Shown in pieces: positions 1 to 7,701 of a DNA stretch of 64,000 bases. The DNA comes from Serratia inhibens (GTDB lineage Bacteria; Pseudomonadota; Gammaproteobacteria; Enterobacterales; Enterobacteriaceae): positions 1 to 64,000 of the forward strand of contig NZ_QYYG01000010.1 of assembly GCF_003591175.1 (NCBI RefSeq), written 5' to 3'. Position 1 is the first letter of the stretch, and every line of letters starts with the position of its first letter. Position numbers and translations under genes: made by a program. The notes beneath the pieces were generated by a model. That model worked only from the letters and a program-made list of their open reading frames with translations, was not told the origin of the DNA and searched no databases.

Positions 1-370
1 CGGCGTTGGCGATGCCCTGGCCCAGCGGGCCGGTGGTGGTTTCGACGCCTGGGGTGTAGCCGTATTCCGGGTGGCCCGGGGTTTTGGAGTGCAGCTGGCG
101 GAAGTTTTCCAGCTCGCTCATCGGCAGGTCGTAGCCGGTGAGGTGCAGCAGGCTGTAAATCAACATGGAGCCGTGGCCATTGGACAGCACGAAGCGGTCG
201 CGGTCAGCCCAGTGCGGGTTGGTCGGGTTGTGGTTCATGTAGTCGCGCCACAGGACTTCGGCGATGTCCGCCATGCCCATAGGTGCGCCCGGATGGCCGG
301 AATTTGCTTTTTGTACGGCGTCCATGCTGAGTGCGCGGATGGCGTTGGCAAGCTCTTTACGAGAGGACAT
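1..370 (-). CDS. tktA: Transketolase, N-terminal part (cut by window edge)
   Basis: Only the first about 123 codons are inside the window; the gene runs off the left edge. The translated N-terminus ([20 protein letters not shown], then a [17 protein letters not shown] stretch and a [13 protein letters not shown] stretch) is that of enterobacterial transketolase. The His in NSGHPG and the SNGHGS region belong to the ThDP-binding N-terminal domain. Transketolase is a cytosolic ThDP/Mg enzyme that moves two-carbon units between ketoses and aldoses in the non-oxidative pentose phosphate pathway. The ATG at 370 has an AGG-type RBS just upstream. The gene is divergent from loiP, as in E. coli, which supports the tktA paralogue over tktB. 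Confidence 0.95.
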   Translation of the reverse strand, partial: MSSRKELANAIRALSMDAVQKANSGHPGAPMGMADIAEVLWRDYMNHNPTNPHWADRDRFVLSNGHGSMLIYSLLHLTGYDLPMSELENFRQLHSKTPGHPEYGYTPGVETTTGPLGQGIANA

Positions 371-608
371 GTTTTACTCCAGGTCGGATTAAAAAATCAG
401 TCAAGTTTTCTATTTTCTCAGACTCAGCATTAAAACGGCAATCCCTAATACCAAATGAGAGCGAGTTCACAACTTATTAGCACGATCGGACGTTTTTTCG
501 GAATAACACTATTCTCCCGATTGCTGACGTACACTAGTCTCGTGCGGCAAGATTTCCCCTAAACTACAATCGCACTATCCCTTGTTACTATCACAGGAAG
601 ATGGCCTT

Positions 609-1361
609 ATGAAAATTCGTACTTCTTTGATTGCATTAAGCATTGCCACTTTGGTAAGCGGCTGTCAAAACCTGAATACCGATACGCTGATGCAGTCTGG
701 GGCACAGGCGTTTCAGGCGGCAACGCTGAGCAATGACGACGTAAAAACCCTGAGTGTTAAATCCTGTGCAGAGATGGACAGCAAGGCACAAATCGCGCCG
801 GCCGACAGCACCTACGCCAAACGTCTGAACAAAATCGCGGCGGCGCTGGGAGACAATATCAATGGCACGCCGGCCAACTACAAGGTTTACGTTACCAAAG
901 ACGTGAACGCCTGGGCGATGGCCAACGGCTGTATCCGCGTTTACAGCGGCCTGATGGACATGATGACCGACAACGAAGTGGAAGGCGTGCTGGGCCATGA
1001 AATGGGCCACGTGGCGCTGGGTCATACCCGCAAGGCGATGCAGGTCGCTTACGGCACCGTGGCGCTGCGCACTGCGGCATCCTCAACCGGCGGCATCATA
1101 GGTTCGCTGTCGCAATCACAGCTGGCGGATGTGGGCGAAAAACTGGTTAATGCCCAGTTCTCGCAGAAACAGGAAAGCGAAGCGGACGATTATTCGTTCG
1201 ACCTGCTGAAAAAACGCGGTATCGATCCTAACGGCCTGGTCACCAGCTTTGAAAAACTGGCGAAAATGGAAGCCGGTCGTCAGAGCAGCATGTTCGACGA
1301 TCACCCGGCCTCCGAAGAGCGCGCGCAGCATATTCGCGATCGCATCGCCGCAGGCAAGTAA
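609..1361 (+). CDS. loiP: Outer-membrane lipoprotein metalloprotease LoiP (YggG), M48 family
   Basis: This 250-residue protein has a lipoprotein signal peptide (residues 1-18, lipobox LVSG before Cys19) and a zinc protease motif H130-E131-x-x-H134 (HEMGH). The third ligand is probably in the downstream QESEADDYSFDLL segment, typical of M48 peptidases. LoiP in E. coli is a membrane-anchored metallopeptidase induced at low osmolarity and linked to membrane protein quality control. An upstream in-frame start at 582 is possible, but the ATG at 609 gives the exact lipoprotein signal and lies after an AGGAAG-type RBS. The tktA-loiP neighbourhood matches E. coli. Function is by family; localisation is inferred from the lipobox. 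Confidence 0.93.
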   Translation: MKIRTSLIALSIATLVSGCQNLNTDTLMQSGAQAFQAATLSNDDVKTLSVKSCAEMDSKAQIAPADSTYAKRLNKIAAALGDNINGTPANYKVYVTKDVNAWAMANGCIRVYSGLMDMMTDNEVEGVLGHEMGHVALGHTRKAMQVAYGTVALRTAASSTGGIIGSLSQSQLADVGEKLVNAQFSQKQESEADDYSFDLLKKRGIDPNGLVTSFEKLAKMEAGRQSSMFDDHPASEERAQHIRDRIAAGK

Positions 1362-1366
1362 GCCTC

Positions 1367-1395
1367 AACGCCCGGCCCCTGCCGGGCGTTTTTTA
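1367..1395 (+). terminator. Rho-independent terminator of loiP
   Basis: A perfect 10-bp GC-rich stem (1367-1376 with 1381-1390, CCCT loop) is followed by six T residues on the plus strand. It starts five bases after the loiP stop and also lies just beyond the convergent minus-strand gene ending at 1400, so it may serve both. Confidence 0.9.
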
Positions 1396-1399
1396 TCTC

Positions 1400-3040
1400 T
1401 TAATACAAGGATTTCTGCGGTGGCCCGGCGAAGGTCAGCGGCCCGATACTGTTCATGTCCACCTCCACCACCGACGGCCCCGGGTAGTTAATCGCTTCCG
1501 CCAGCACGCCCTTGAACTGCGCCGCATTGTCCACCTTCCAGGCCTTCAGCCCCATCGCCTCGGCGACCAGCGTAAACGCCGGGGTATGCAGCTCGTTGTA
1601 ATACTGACGGCCGGCAAAGTATTTATCCTGAATACCGCGCATCACGCCATAGCCGCCGTCGTTCATGACCAGCAGCGTGATATTGGCCTGCTCCTGCGCC
1701 ATGGTCGCCAGCTCTCCCAGCCCCAGCGCCAGCCCGCCGTCGCCCACCAGCCCAACCACCTTGCGCTGCGGGTTAGCGATCGCGGTGCCGATCGCCATCG
1801 GCAGGCCCATGCCGATCGCCCCGGCCAGCGAGTGAATGTTGCAAAGCGGCGAAATGGCGCGGAACAAGCGGCTGCCCCATACGCTGCCGGACACGGTGAT
1901 ATCGCGTACCAACAGCCCATCCTGCGGTAACGCGGCGGCAATGGCGTCGTTCAGTTTGGCGTATTCTCCCGACTGCTCACGCAGCGCGCCTTCCGCCTGC
2001 CGCACCGCAGAGGCGATCTCGGCATCCCAGTCGGCATTCACCTTCTCTGCCGGGCTCAACCGGGCGGCCAGCGCGTTAAGCAATGCGGCGCAGTCGCCGT
2101 TGATTTGCTCATCGGCCAGATAGTTGCGGTTGCCCGCCGCCGGATCGATATCAATCTGCACCAATGGGCGCGGCAGCGGCAACGTCCAGGTGCGGGTTTC
2201 ATTGCTGCGCAGGCGCGAGCCGGCCACCAGCGTCAGATCGCACTGCGTCAGGATCGCCTCAATACTCGGCGAATTATGGAAGGCACGCAGGCTGCGCGGA
2301 TGGCTATCCGGCAGAATGCCGCGCCCGTGGGTGCTGGAGATCACCGCCACCCCGGCGTCGGCCAGCTTGCGCACCGCATCGCCGCAGGCAAGCGCCCCGC
2401 CCCCCAACCACAGCAGCGGCCGTTTGGCGTTTTTCACCCGCTGATAGAGGCGTTCTAGCGCATCGTCATCCGCCGGCGGCAACGGCGCGGGTGCTAACGG
2501 CCGGCTCAACACCGAGCTGGACACCAGGCTGCTTTGAATATCGATCGGGATCTCTACCGCCACCGGCCCGCAAGGCAGGGTCTGCGCATCCAGGATCGCC
2601 CGCTGGATCACCGCCACCGCCTGCTCCGGGGAGTTAACCCGGTAGGCGCGCTTGGAGCAGGCACGCAGGAAACCGAGCTGATCGCGAGTTTCATGAATAA
2701 ACCCGGCATCGGCGTCCAACCAGGCTTTTTCCACCTGGCCGGTAATGTGCAGCAGCGGCGTGTTGGCGTTTAACGCCTCGATCATCGCACCGACCGCATT
2801 GCCGGCGCCCGCGCCGGTGCTGGTCAACGCCACGCCCAGGCCGGAAAAGCGCCCGTGAGCGTCGGCCATAGTGACGGCCCCCGCTTCGCCGCGTGCCGGT
2901 ACGAAACGGATTTTTCCGCGCTGCCCCACCGCATCGGCAATCGGCAGATTGTGGATAGAAATGATGCCGTACATCGCCGACACCCCGTATTGCTCCAGCG
3001 TTCGGGCTATCGCTTCACCAACCGTTATTTTATCGCTCAT
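1400..3040 (-). CDS. ThDP-dependent enzyme of the acetolactate synthase/2-oxoacid decarboxylase superfamily
   Basis: About 546 residues with the three-domain POX/ALS-type arrangement. The N-terminal Pyr domain carries the conserved catalytic Glu (E52 in PARGEAGAV). The C-terminal PP domain has the ThDP/Mg motif GDGG at about residue 430, ending with NDGGYG. It lacks features that would make it the biosynthetic acetolactate synthase (no regulatory subunit gene nearby), and it is the last gene of an aromatic catabolic cluster. Decarboxylation or carboligation of a 2-oxo acid derived from ring cleavage is therefore the likely role, feeding the adjacent aldehyde dehydrogenase. Two adjacent ATGs occur (3043 and 3040); the second has the better spacing to the AAGAAGG RBS. 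The substrate is unknown. Confidence 0.8.
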   Translation of the reverse strand: MSDKITVGEAIARTLEQYGVSAMYGIISIHNLPIADAVGQRGKIRFVPARGEAGAVTMADAHGRFSGLGVALTSTGAGAGNAVGAMIEALNANTPLLHITGQVEKAWLDADAGFIHETRDQLGFLRACSKRAYRVNSPEQAVAVIQRAILDAQTLPCGPVAVEIPIDIQSSLVSSSVLSRPLAPAPLPPADDDALERLYQRVKNAKRPLLWLGGGALACGDAVRKLADAGVAVISSTHGRGILPDSHPRSLRAFHNSPSIEAILTQCDLTLVAGSRLRSNETRTWTLPLPRPLVQIDIDPAAGNRNYLADEQINGDCAALLNALAARLSPAEKVNADWDAEIASAVRQAEGALREQSGEYAKLNDAIAAALPQDGLLVRDITVSGSVWGSRLFRAISPLCNIHSLAGAIGMGLPMAIGTAIANPQRKVVGLVGDGGLALGLGELATMAQEQANITLLVMNDGGYGVMRGIQDKYFAGRQYYNELHTPAFTLVAEAMGLKAWKVDNAAQFKGVLAEAINYPGPSVVEVDMNSIGPLTFAGPPQKSLY

Positions 3041-3100
3041 CATCAGCCTTCTTATTGTGTTCGTTGCAGGGTTCCCGACAGATTTTTCCTGACCTATTGG

Positions 3101-4570
3101 TCAGTCGCTCCAGCGGTTCACCTGATGGTTCAGCGCCAGGTACAAGCTTTTCTGCTGCATGTAGGCTTTGATGCCGTTCAGACCCTTTTCGCGGCCCAGA
3201 CCGCTCTCTTTGAAACCGCCGAAAGGCGTAGAAATAGAAAACGTTTTGTAGGTATTGATCCACACCGTGCCGGTTTCCAATCGCTCCGCCAGCGCCATTG
3301 CCCGTGGGAAGTCGCGGCTCCAGATCCCCGCCGCCAAGCCGTACACCGAGTCATTGGCCTGCTCGATCAATTGCCGTTCATCATCGAACGGCAGTGCCAC
3401 CAGCACCGGGCCAAAAATCTCTTCCTGACAAGCTCGGGCGCTGTTGCTTAACCCTTCGATAATCGTCGGCAGGTAATAGCTGCCGCCTGCCAGCAGCGGA
3501 TCGGCCGGAGCCTCGCCGCCAATCACTACCCGGCCGCCCTCTTGCTGCGCCAGCGCCACATAGTCCGCCACGCTTTGGCGATGTTGGTCGTTAATCAACG
3601 GGCCGAGGTGCACTCCCGGCGTCAGCGGATTGCCCACCCGCAGTCCGGCCGCCAGTTCGCTCAGGCGCGCCAGCAGCGGCCGGTACAGCGAACGCTGCAC
3701 AAACAGCCGCGAACCGGCGATGCAGGCCTGGCCGGCTGAACTGAAAATGCCGTAGCAGATCCCGCGTGCCGCCTGTTCCAGATCGGCATCTTCCAGCACA
3801 ATGGTCGGCGACTTGCCGCCCAGTTCCAGCGAGGTGGGGATCAGTTTTTCGGCGGCAACATGCGCCAGATGACGGCCGGTATTGGTGCCGCCGGTAAAGG
3901 AAATCTTTTTCACCAACGGGTGACGCGCCAGCGCTTCGCCAATCACCGATCCTTTGCCCGGCAGCACGCTGAGCAACCCGGCAGGCAGCCCGGCCTGCTC
4001 GAACAACTCCGCCAGTTTTAGCGCCATCAGCGGTGTGGCTTCGGCCGGTTTGAGGATCACCGCATTGCCTGCCGCCAGCGCCGGAGCCACCTTTTGCATT
4101 TCACTGGCAATGGGCGAGTTCCACGGCGTGATGGCGGCAATAACGCCCATCGGCTGATACTGGCTCAGGGTCATCACTTCGGCGCTGCGCTGGGTGGGCA
4201 GTTCGCCCTCCAGCACTTCGCAGGCGGCGGCGAAATAGCGGGCAGTGGCTGCCGCGCTGGCCACCAGACCACGGGTTTCCGCCAGCGGCTTGCCGTTGTC
4301 ACGGGTTTGCAACTGCGCCAACTGTTCCTGTTGCGCCAGAATCAGGTTGCTGACGCGATAGAGAATCGAGGCGCGTTGGTGCGGCACCAGCCCGCGCCAC
4401 TCGGGGGCGCGCCAGGCGCGTTCCGCCGCTGCCACCGCTTCATTCACGTCCTCGACGCTGGCGGCATTCAGCCGCGCATTGATGCTGCCGTCGGCCGGGA
4501 ATACCGAAGCCATCTCATCGCCCCGGCCTTCGCACCAGCGCCCGGCCACAAAAATCTTTAACTTTTCCAT
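3101..4570 (-). CDS. NAD(P)-dependent aldehyde dehydrogenase
   Basis: A 489-residue aldehyde dehydrogenase of the ordinary class (ALDH superfamily). Visible motifs are the PWNSP Asn region, the SFTGGTNTG nucleotide-binding loop, the general base in SLELGGKSP and the nucleophilic Cys in GQACIAGSR. The C-terminus has the EIFGPVL and GGFKESGLGREKG signatures. The start is the ATG at 4570, which follows an AGGAG RBS by seven bases and lies 16 bp after the aspartate-dehydrogenase-like gene; a longer frame upstream lacks an RBS. In this cluster it probably oxidises a semialdehyde or aldehyde released after ring cleavage or by the ThDP enzyme. Family is certain; substrate is inference. Confidence 0.88.
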   Translation of the reverse strand: MEKLKIFVAGRWCEGRGDEMASVFPADGSINARLNAASVEDVNEAVAAAERAWRAPEWRGLVPHQRASILYRVSNLILAQQEQLAQLQTRDNGKPLAETRGLVASAAATARYFAAACEVLEGELPTQRSAEVMTLSQYQPMGVIAAITPWNSPIASEMQKVAPALAAGNAVILKPAEATPLMALKLAELFEQAGLPAGLLSVLPGKGSVIGEALARHPLVKKISFTGGTNTGRHLAHVAAEKLIPTSLELGGKSPTIVLEDADLEQAARGICYGIFSSAGQACIAGSRLFVQRSLYRPLLARLSELAAGLRVGNPLTPGVHLGPLINDQHRQSVADYVALAQQEGGRVVIGGEAPADPLLAGGSYYLPTIIEGLSNSARACQEEIFGPVLVALPFDDERQLIEQANDSVYGLAAGIWSRDFPRAMALAERLETGTVWINTYKTFSISTPFGGFKESGLGREKGLNGIKAYMQQKSLYLALNHQVNRWSD

Positions 4571-4586
4571 GCTCCGCTCCTGCCGT

Positions 4587-5381
4587 TCAGGCAATAAAGC
4601 CACCGTCGATCAGACGGCGGCAGGCTTGTACCGCACTCAGCGCCGCCAGGGTAGACGTCTTGGGATTGCTCGCCAGCGGGTTGCCACTCAGCTCAATGTG
4701 GAACTCGCCGAAGCTGCCGCACACCTGTAGCCGGTGAGTATTGCGTCGGGTGTGCGGATCGACCTGCAATCGCACCCGCGTAGCGTCCATGCCCAGCCCG
4801 TTCAGCGCGATGGTCGCCGCCACGTTGGCATTGGCCGGAAACAGCCGCGCCGCTTCGCGTGCCGAACCTTCAAAGAACACCCGCGCCTCGCTGACCTTAT
4901 CGAGATCGATCAGTTTTTCCGCCAGGCTGCCGCGCCAGCTGGCCGGGCTTTTGCTGGCCTGATAGGTAACGCTGTCCAGCCCGCCTTCGCGCGCCGACGC
5001 CAACCCGTCCATGCCCGCCACCGCGCCTGACAGCACTATCACCCGTCCCTGATATTGCCGCCCGGCCTGTTGCAATCTGAGCTGCAACGCCGCATCCGCC
5101 AGCGCACCGGTGGAGATCACCGCCAACGACCAGCCGCGTTTTACCACCGCCTCGCCAAACTCCGCCACCGCCTGCTGGCTGGCGCACTCCAGCACCAGAT
5201 CCGGCAGCCCGCTACAGTGATCCGGGTGCGTCAAGGCCTGCACTTTGCCGCCGAAGGCGCTATCGATAGCCGCATGATGGGCCGCGCGCGCCACGATCCA
5301 GCCAACGTCGACGCCCTCCGGCAGGCGGGAAAGCACTTCCTTCGCCATCGCGCCGTAACCAATCATCATGATGTTTTTCAT
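4587..5381 (-). CDS. Aspartate dehydrogenase-like NAD(P) oxidoreductase
   Basis: A 264-residue protein matching the L-aspartate dehydrogenase family (NadX-like; DUF108 C-terminal domain). It has an N-terminal Rossmann motif GYGAMA (8-13), the PANANVAAT segment near 182-190, and the VDPHTRRNTH segment holding the likely catalytic His216. Known members interconvert oxaloacetate plus ammonia and L-aspartate, or supply iminoaspartate for NAD synthesis. nadA/nadC are not nearby and the gene is embedded in an aromatic-degradation operon (16 bp to the ALDH gene, 17 bp from an SDR gene). A role on an amino or imino acid formed during catabolism of a nitrogen-bearing compound is therefore plausible. 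That role is inference; the family call rests on motifs. Confidence 0.8.
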   Translation of the reverse strand: MKNIMMIGYGAMAKEVLSRLPEGVDVGWIVARAAHHAAIDSAFGGKVQALTHPDHCSGLPDLVLECASQQAVAEFGEAVVKRGWSLAVISTGALADAALQLRLQQAGRQYQGRVIVLSGAVAGMDGLASAREGGLDSVTYQASKSPASWRGSLAEKLIDLDKVSEARVFFEGSAREAARLFPANANVAATIALNGLGMDATRVRLQVDPHTRRNTHRLQVCGSFGEFHIELSGNPLASNPKTSTLAALSAVQACRRLIDGGFIA

Positions 5382-5398
5382 TTCTCAGCCCCCAACAG

Positions 5399-6193
5399 TT
5401 ACAGATGGCGGTTAAAGCCGCCGGAAACGTCCAGCGCCGCGCCGGTGGTAAAGGACGCCAACGGCGAGGCAAGGAACAGCAATGCCCGCGCCGGCTCCTG
5501 CGGTTTACCCAGGCGTTTCATCGGAATGCCGCGCCGTTCGGCGATCGCCGCCGTCCACTGTTCCCAGCTTTGATCCTTATCGCTGCGCTCTTCGAAGCGC
5601 CGCCGCCACTGGCCGGATTCGACCATACCCAGCAGAATCGAATTAACGCGAATGCCCTTCGCCACCAGCTCTTTCGACAGCGTCAGCGTCAGGTTTAGCA
5701 ACGCGGCGCGCGCCGCCGAGGTGGCGATCATGTGTTCTTCCGGCTGCAACGCCAGCAGCGAATTCACGCAGGTGATTGAGGCAACGTCCGAGCGCTCCAG
5801 AGCCGGTAAAAACGCCTGCACCGGGTTAATCACGCCGAACAACTTGAGCTCCGCCTCATGCAGCCAGGCGGCGCGCGGCGTTTGGTCAAAATGGGCGACA
5901 AATCCCTGACCGGCGTTATTGATCAACAGATCCACGCCGCCGAAATGTGTCGTCACCCGCTCGGCGAACTGTGCCACCTGCCGCTCATCGAGCACGTCGC
6001 AGCACAGCGCCAGCACTTGCGCCTGCGGGAATTCATTGCGCAGGCTGGCTTCGGCGCCGGCCAGTTTGTCCGCATTGCGGCCGCAAAACGCCACCCTGGC
6101 CCCTTCCGCCAACAACAGACGCAGGGTTTCGAAGCCAATGCCCGACGAACCGCCGGTGACGACCGCGACCCGATCCTCAAGCTGAAAATTCAT
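5399..6193 (-). CDS. Divergent short-chain dehydrogenase/reductase lacking the catalytic Tyr and Lys
   Basis: A 264-residue classical-type SDR fold. The cofactor motif TGGSSGIG is intact (residues 13-20), as are the NNAG motif (92-95) and Ser145. At the position of the catalytic Tyr (13 residues after Ser145) there is Thr158, and Arg162 replaces the catalytic Lys of YxxxK (the sequence reads ATSAARAAL where ordinary SDRs have a YSASK-like motif). I checked this against the DNA. The C-terminus keeps the GAALDVSGGF signature. It overlaps the upstream hydrolase gene by four bases (ATGA), so the two are translationally coupled. The protein may use altered chemistry or be non-dehydrogenase. The canonical dihydrodiol dehydrogenase of the cluster is more likely the SDR at 12070-12825. 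Confidence 0.82.
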   Translation of the reverse strand: MNFQLEDRVAVVTGGSSGIGFETLRLLLAEGARVAFCGRNADKLAGAEASLRNEFPQAQVLALCCDVLDERQVAQFAERVTTHFGGVDLLINNAGQGFVAHFDQTPRAAWLHEAELKLFGVINPVQAFLPALERSDVASITCVNSLLALQPEEHMIATSAARAALLNLTLTLSKELVAKGIRVNSILLGMVESGQWRRRFEERSDKDQSWEQWTAAIAERRGIPMKRLGKPQEPARALLFLASPLASFTTGAALDVSGGFNRHL

Positions 6194-7008
6194 GGTTGAA
6201 TTGCTCCCGTAAAATCTTGCAGATAGCGGTTAAACAGCACCGCCGCCTCGAGGTAGCTGGCATGCCCGGCGCCGTCAATCAGACGTAGCGGCGCGTCATG
6301 CCGTTGCGCCAGTCTCGCAGCCGCCTCGGGGGGCGTGATGCGGTCTTGATCACCGCACCACACTTCCAGCGGGCCGCGATAGCGCGCCAAATAGCGGTCG
6401 ATATCCTCGTTGGCCAACATCCAGGCAGCGCTGAGAAACCCCTCAGGATCGAGCTGCTGCATGCCATTGCGCACCCAGGCGATATCCTGCTCCGACGCCT
6501 TGTCACTCAGCAACGCAGTCGCCCGCTGTTCGCCGTAGCCCAGCGGCCCCAGCGTTTCAATCATCTGTTTGCGCTGGCCGTAAACCTGACGCCGTTTTTC
6601 CTCCGGTGCCGTGGCGTAGCCCTGCGCGGGGTCCGCCAGCACCAGCCCGCACAGCCCGTCCGGATAGCCTGCGGCATAGGCGCTGGCGATCAACGCACCA
6701 AGCGAGTGGCCGATAATCAGCGGTTGCTCCAGCCCCAGTTCGCTCACCAGCGCCGCCAGCGCGGCGGCATAGGCGGCGGCGTCCGGCTCGGTAGCAGCCA
6801 GCGGCAGGCTGCCGCCGTAGCCCGGAGCATCCCAGGCCAGCAGACGGTGACCGTCGGTCAGCCCAGCGTCGTTAAACTGCCTGATCCACGAAGCTGAACC
6901 GGAGCTGATGCCATGCAGCAACACCACCGGTCGGCCGTGCCCCGCTTCGCGCCAACTGAGGGAGTAACCCCCGCAGCGCCGCTGCTGACGTTGCGCCAGA
7001 CCGTTCAT
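6190..7008 (-). CDS. Alpha/beta-fold hydrolase (putative meta-cleavage product C-C hydrolase)
   Basis: This 272-residue protein has an oxyanion-hole HG motif (LLHGISSGS), nucleophile elbow GHSLGA with Ser102, acidic residue in CGDQDRI (about 220-222) and His249 in GAGHASYLE. These form a complete Ser-Asp-His triad in the usual order. The size and motifs fit the BphD/MhpC-like C-C hydrolases that split ring-fission products, and the operon also encodes an extradiol dioxygenase. Esterase or lactonase activity cannot be excluded from sequence. The stop abuts the downstream SDR start with a 4-bp overlap, and the start overlaps the cupin stop, indicating tight co-expression. Confidence 0.8.
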   Translation of the reverse strand: MNGLAQRQQRRCGGYSLSWREAGHGRPVVLLHGISSGSASWIRQFNDAGLTDGHRLLAWDAPGYGGSLPLAATEPDAAAYAAALAALVSELGLEQPLIIGHSLGALIASAYAAGYPDGLCGLVLADPAQGYATAPEEKRRQVYGQRKQMIETLGPLGYGEQRATALLSDKASEQDIAWVRNGMQQLDPEGFLSAAWMLANEDIDRYLARYRGPLEVWCGDQDRITPPEAAARLAQRHDAPLRLIDGAGHASYLEAAVLFNRYLQDFTGAIQP

Positions 7009-7532
7009 CAGTTGCGTTTCACTTTAGATAACGGGTGATCGGCCGGGTAGGTCGGCGTTTCCGGTTTGGCCGTGCCGAGCATCACGCACATCAGCGCCTC
7101 TTCCTCGCCGTGATTGAACAACCCACGGTAGACGCCGGCCGGCACCGAGATCAGATCGCGCTCTTTCAGCTTGGTTTCGTAATATTCCGTGCCATCCTGG
7201 ATCATCAGCGTGATGCTGCCTTTCAGCATAAAGAACACTTCTTCCACGTCGTCGTGCAGGTGCAGCGGGCCTTCGCATTTCGACGGCAACACCATGGTGG
7301 AGAAGGTGAAATTTCCCGCCGGAATGGTGTTGGTGTCGTTAACCACCCCGGTAGCGCCGGTGCCGATGTAGCGCATCTGCGCGCGACGGTATTTCGGGTC
7401 GTAGTCGGCCTGGAACTTCAACGCATTCCAGTCATATTTACGGCCTTCAAAGCGGGCGATACGTGATTCCACCCAATTCTCCATCGACTGATCCTGCGGC
7501 TTGACGCCGGCGGGTTTCTCAACCTGGGACAT
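7008..7532 (-). CDS. Cupin-domain protein
   Basis: A 174-residue single-cupin protein. The cupin motif 1 region reads PLHLHDDVEEVFFMLKG, and motif 2 (PAGVYRGLFNHG) follows after about 20 residues. The His residues and Glu are positioned to bind one metal ion. Such proteins can be dioxygenases, isomerases, decarboxylases or non-catalytic binders, so the precise role is open. The ATG at 7532 has an AGGAG RBS seven bases upstream; the frame continues upstream to 7556 but without an RBS. Being directly upstream of and overlapping the hydrolase gene, it probably handles an intermediate of the same pathway. Confidence 0.75.
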   Translation of the reverse strand: MSQVEKPAGVKPQDQSMENWVESRIARFEGRKYDWNALKFQADYDPKYRRAQMRYIGTGATGVVNDTNTIPAGNFTFSTMVLPSKCEGPLHLHDDVEEVFFMLKGSITLMIQDGTEYYETKLKERDLISVPAGVYRGLFNHGEEEALMCVMLGTAKPETPTYPADHPLSKVKRN

Positions 7533-7562
7533 GTTGTTACTCCTGTGTTGAATCAAACGGTT

Positions 7563-7686
7563 ATCCCCCTTCGTCTTTCACACCGCCGCGTTGTTGACTG
7601 CATTCGCTCACTCCAGTCGCTTACCTCAGTAAGCTCCTGGAGACTCACAAACTTGTCGCCTGGCCGCAGCGTGAAATCCATTGGGC
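7563..7686. repeat. ERIC/IRU-type intergenic palindrome
   Basis: This about 125-bp imperfect palindrome has the core typical of ERIC elements: CTCACTCCAGTCGCTTACCT and then AGTAAGCTCCTGGAGACTCA. It lies between the cupin gene and the MFS gene, inside a gene series transcribed in one direction, so it would form a long hairpin in the polycistronic RNA. Similar elements lie at 45254-45368 and 55963-56087. Confidence 0.8.
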
Positions 7687-7701
7687 TCAGCAATTGTTAA
7701 T

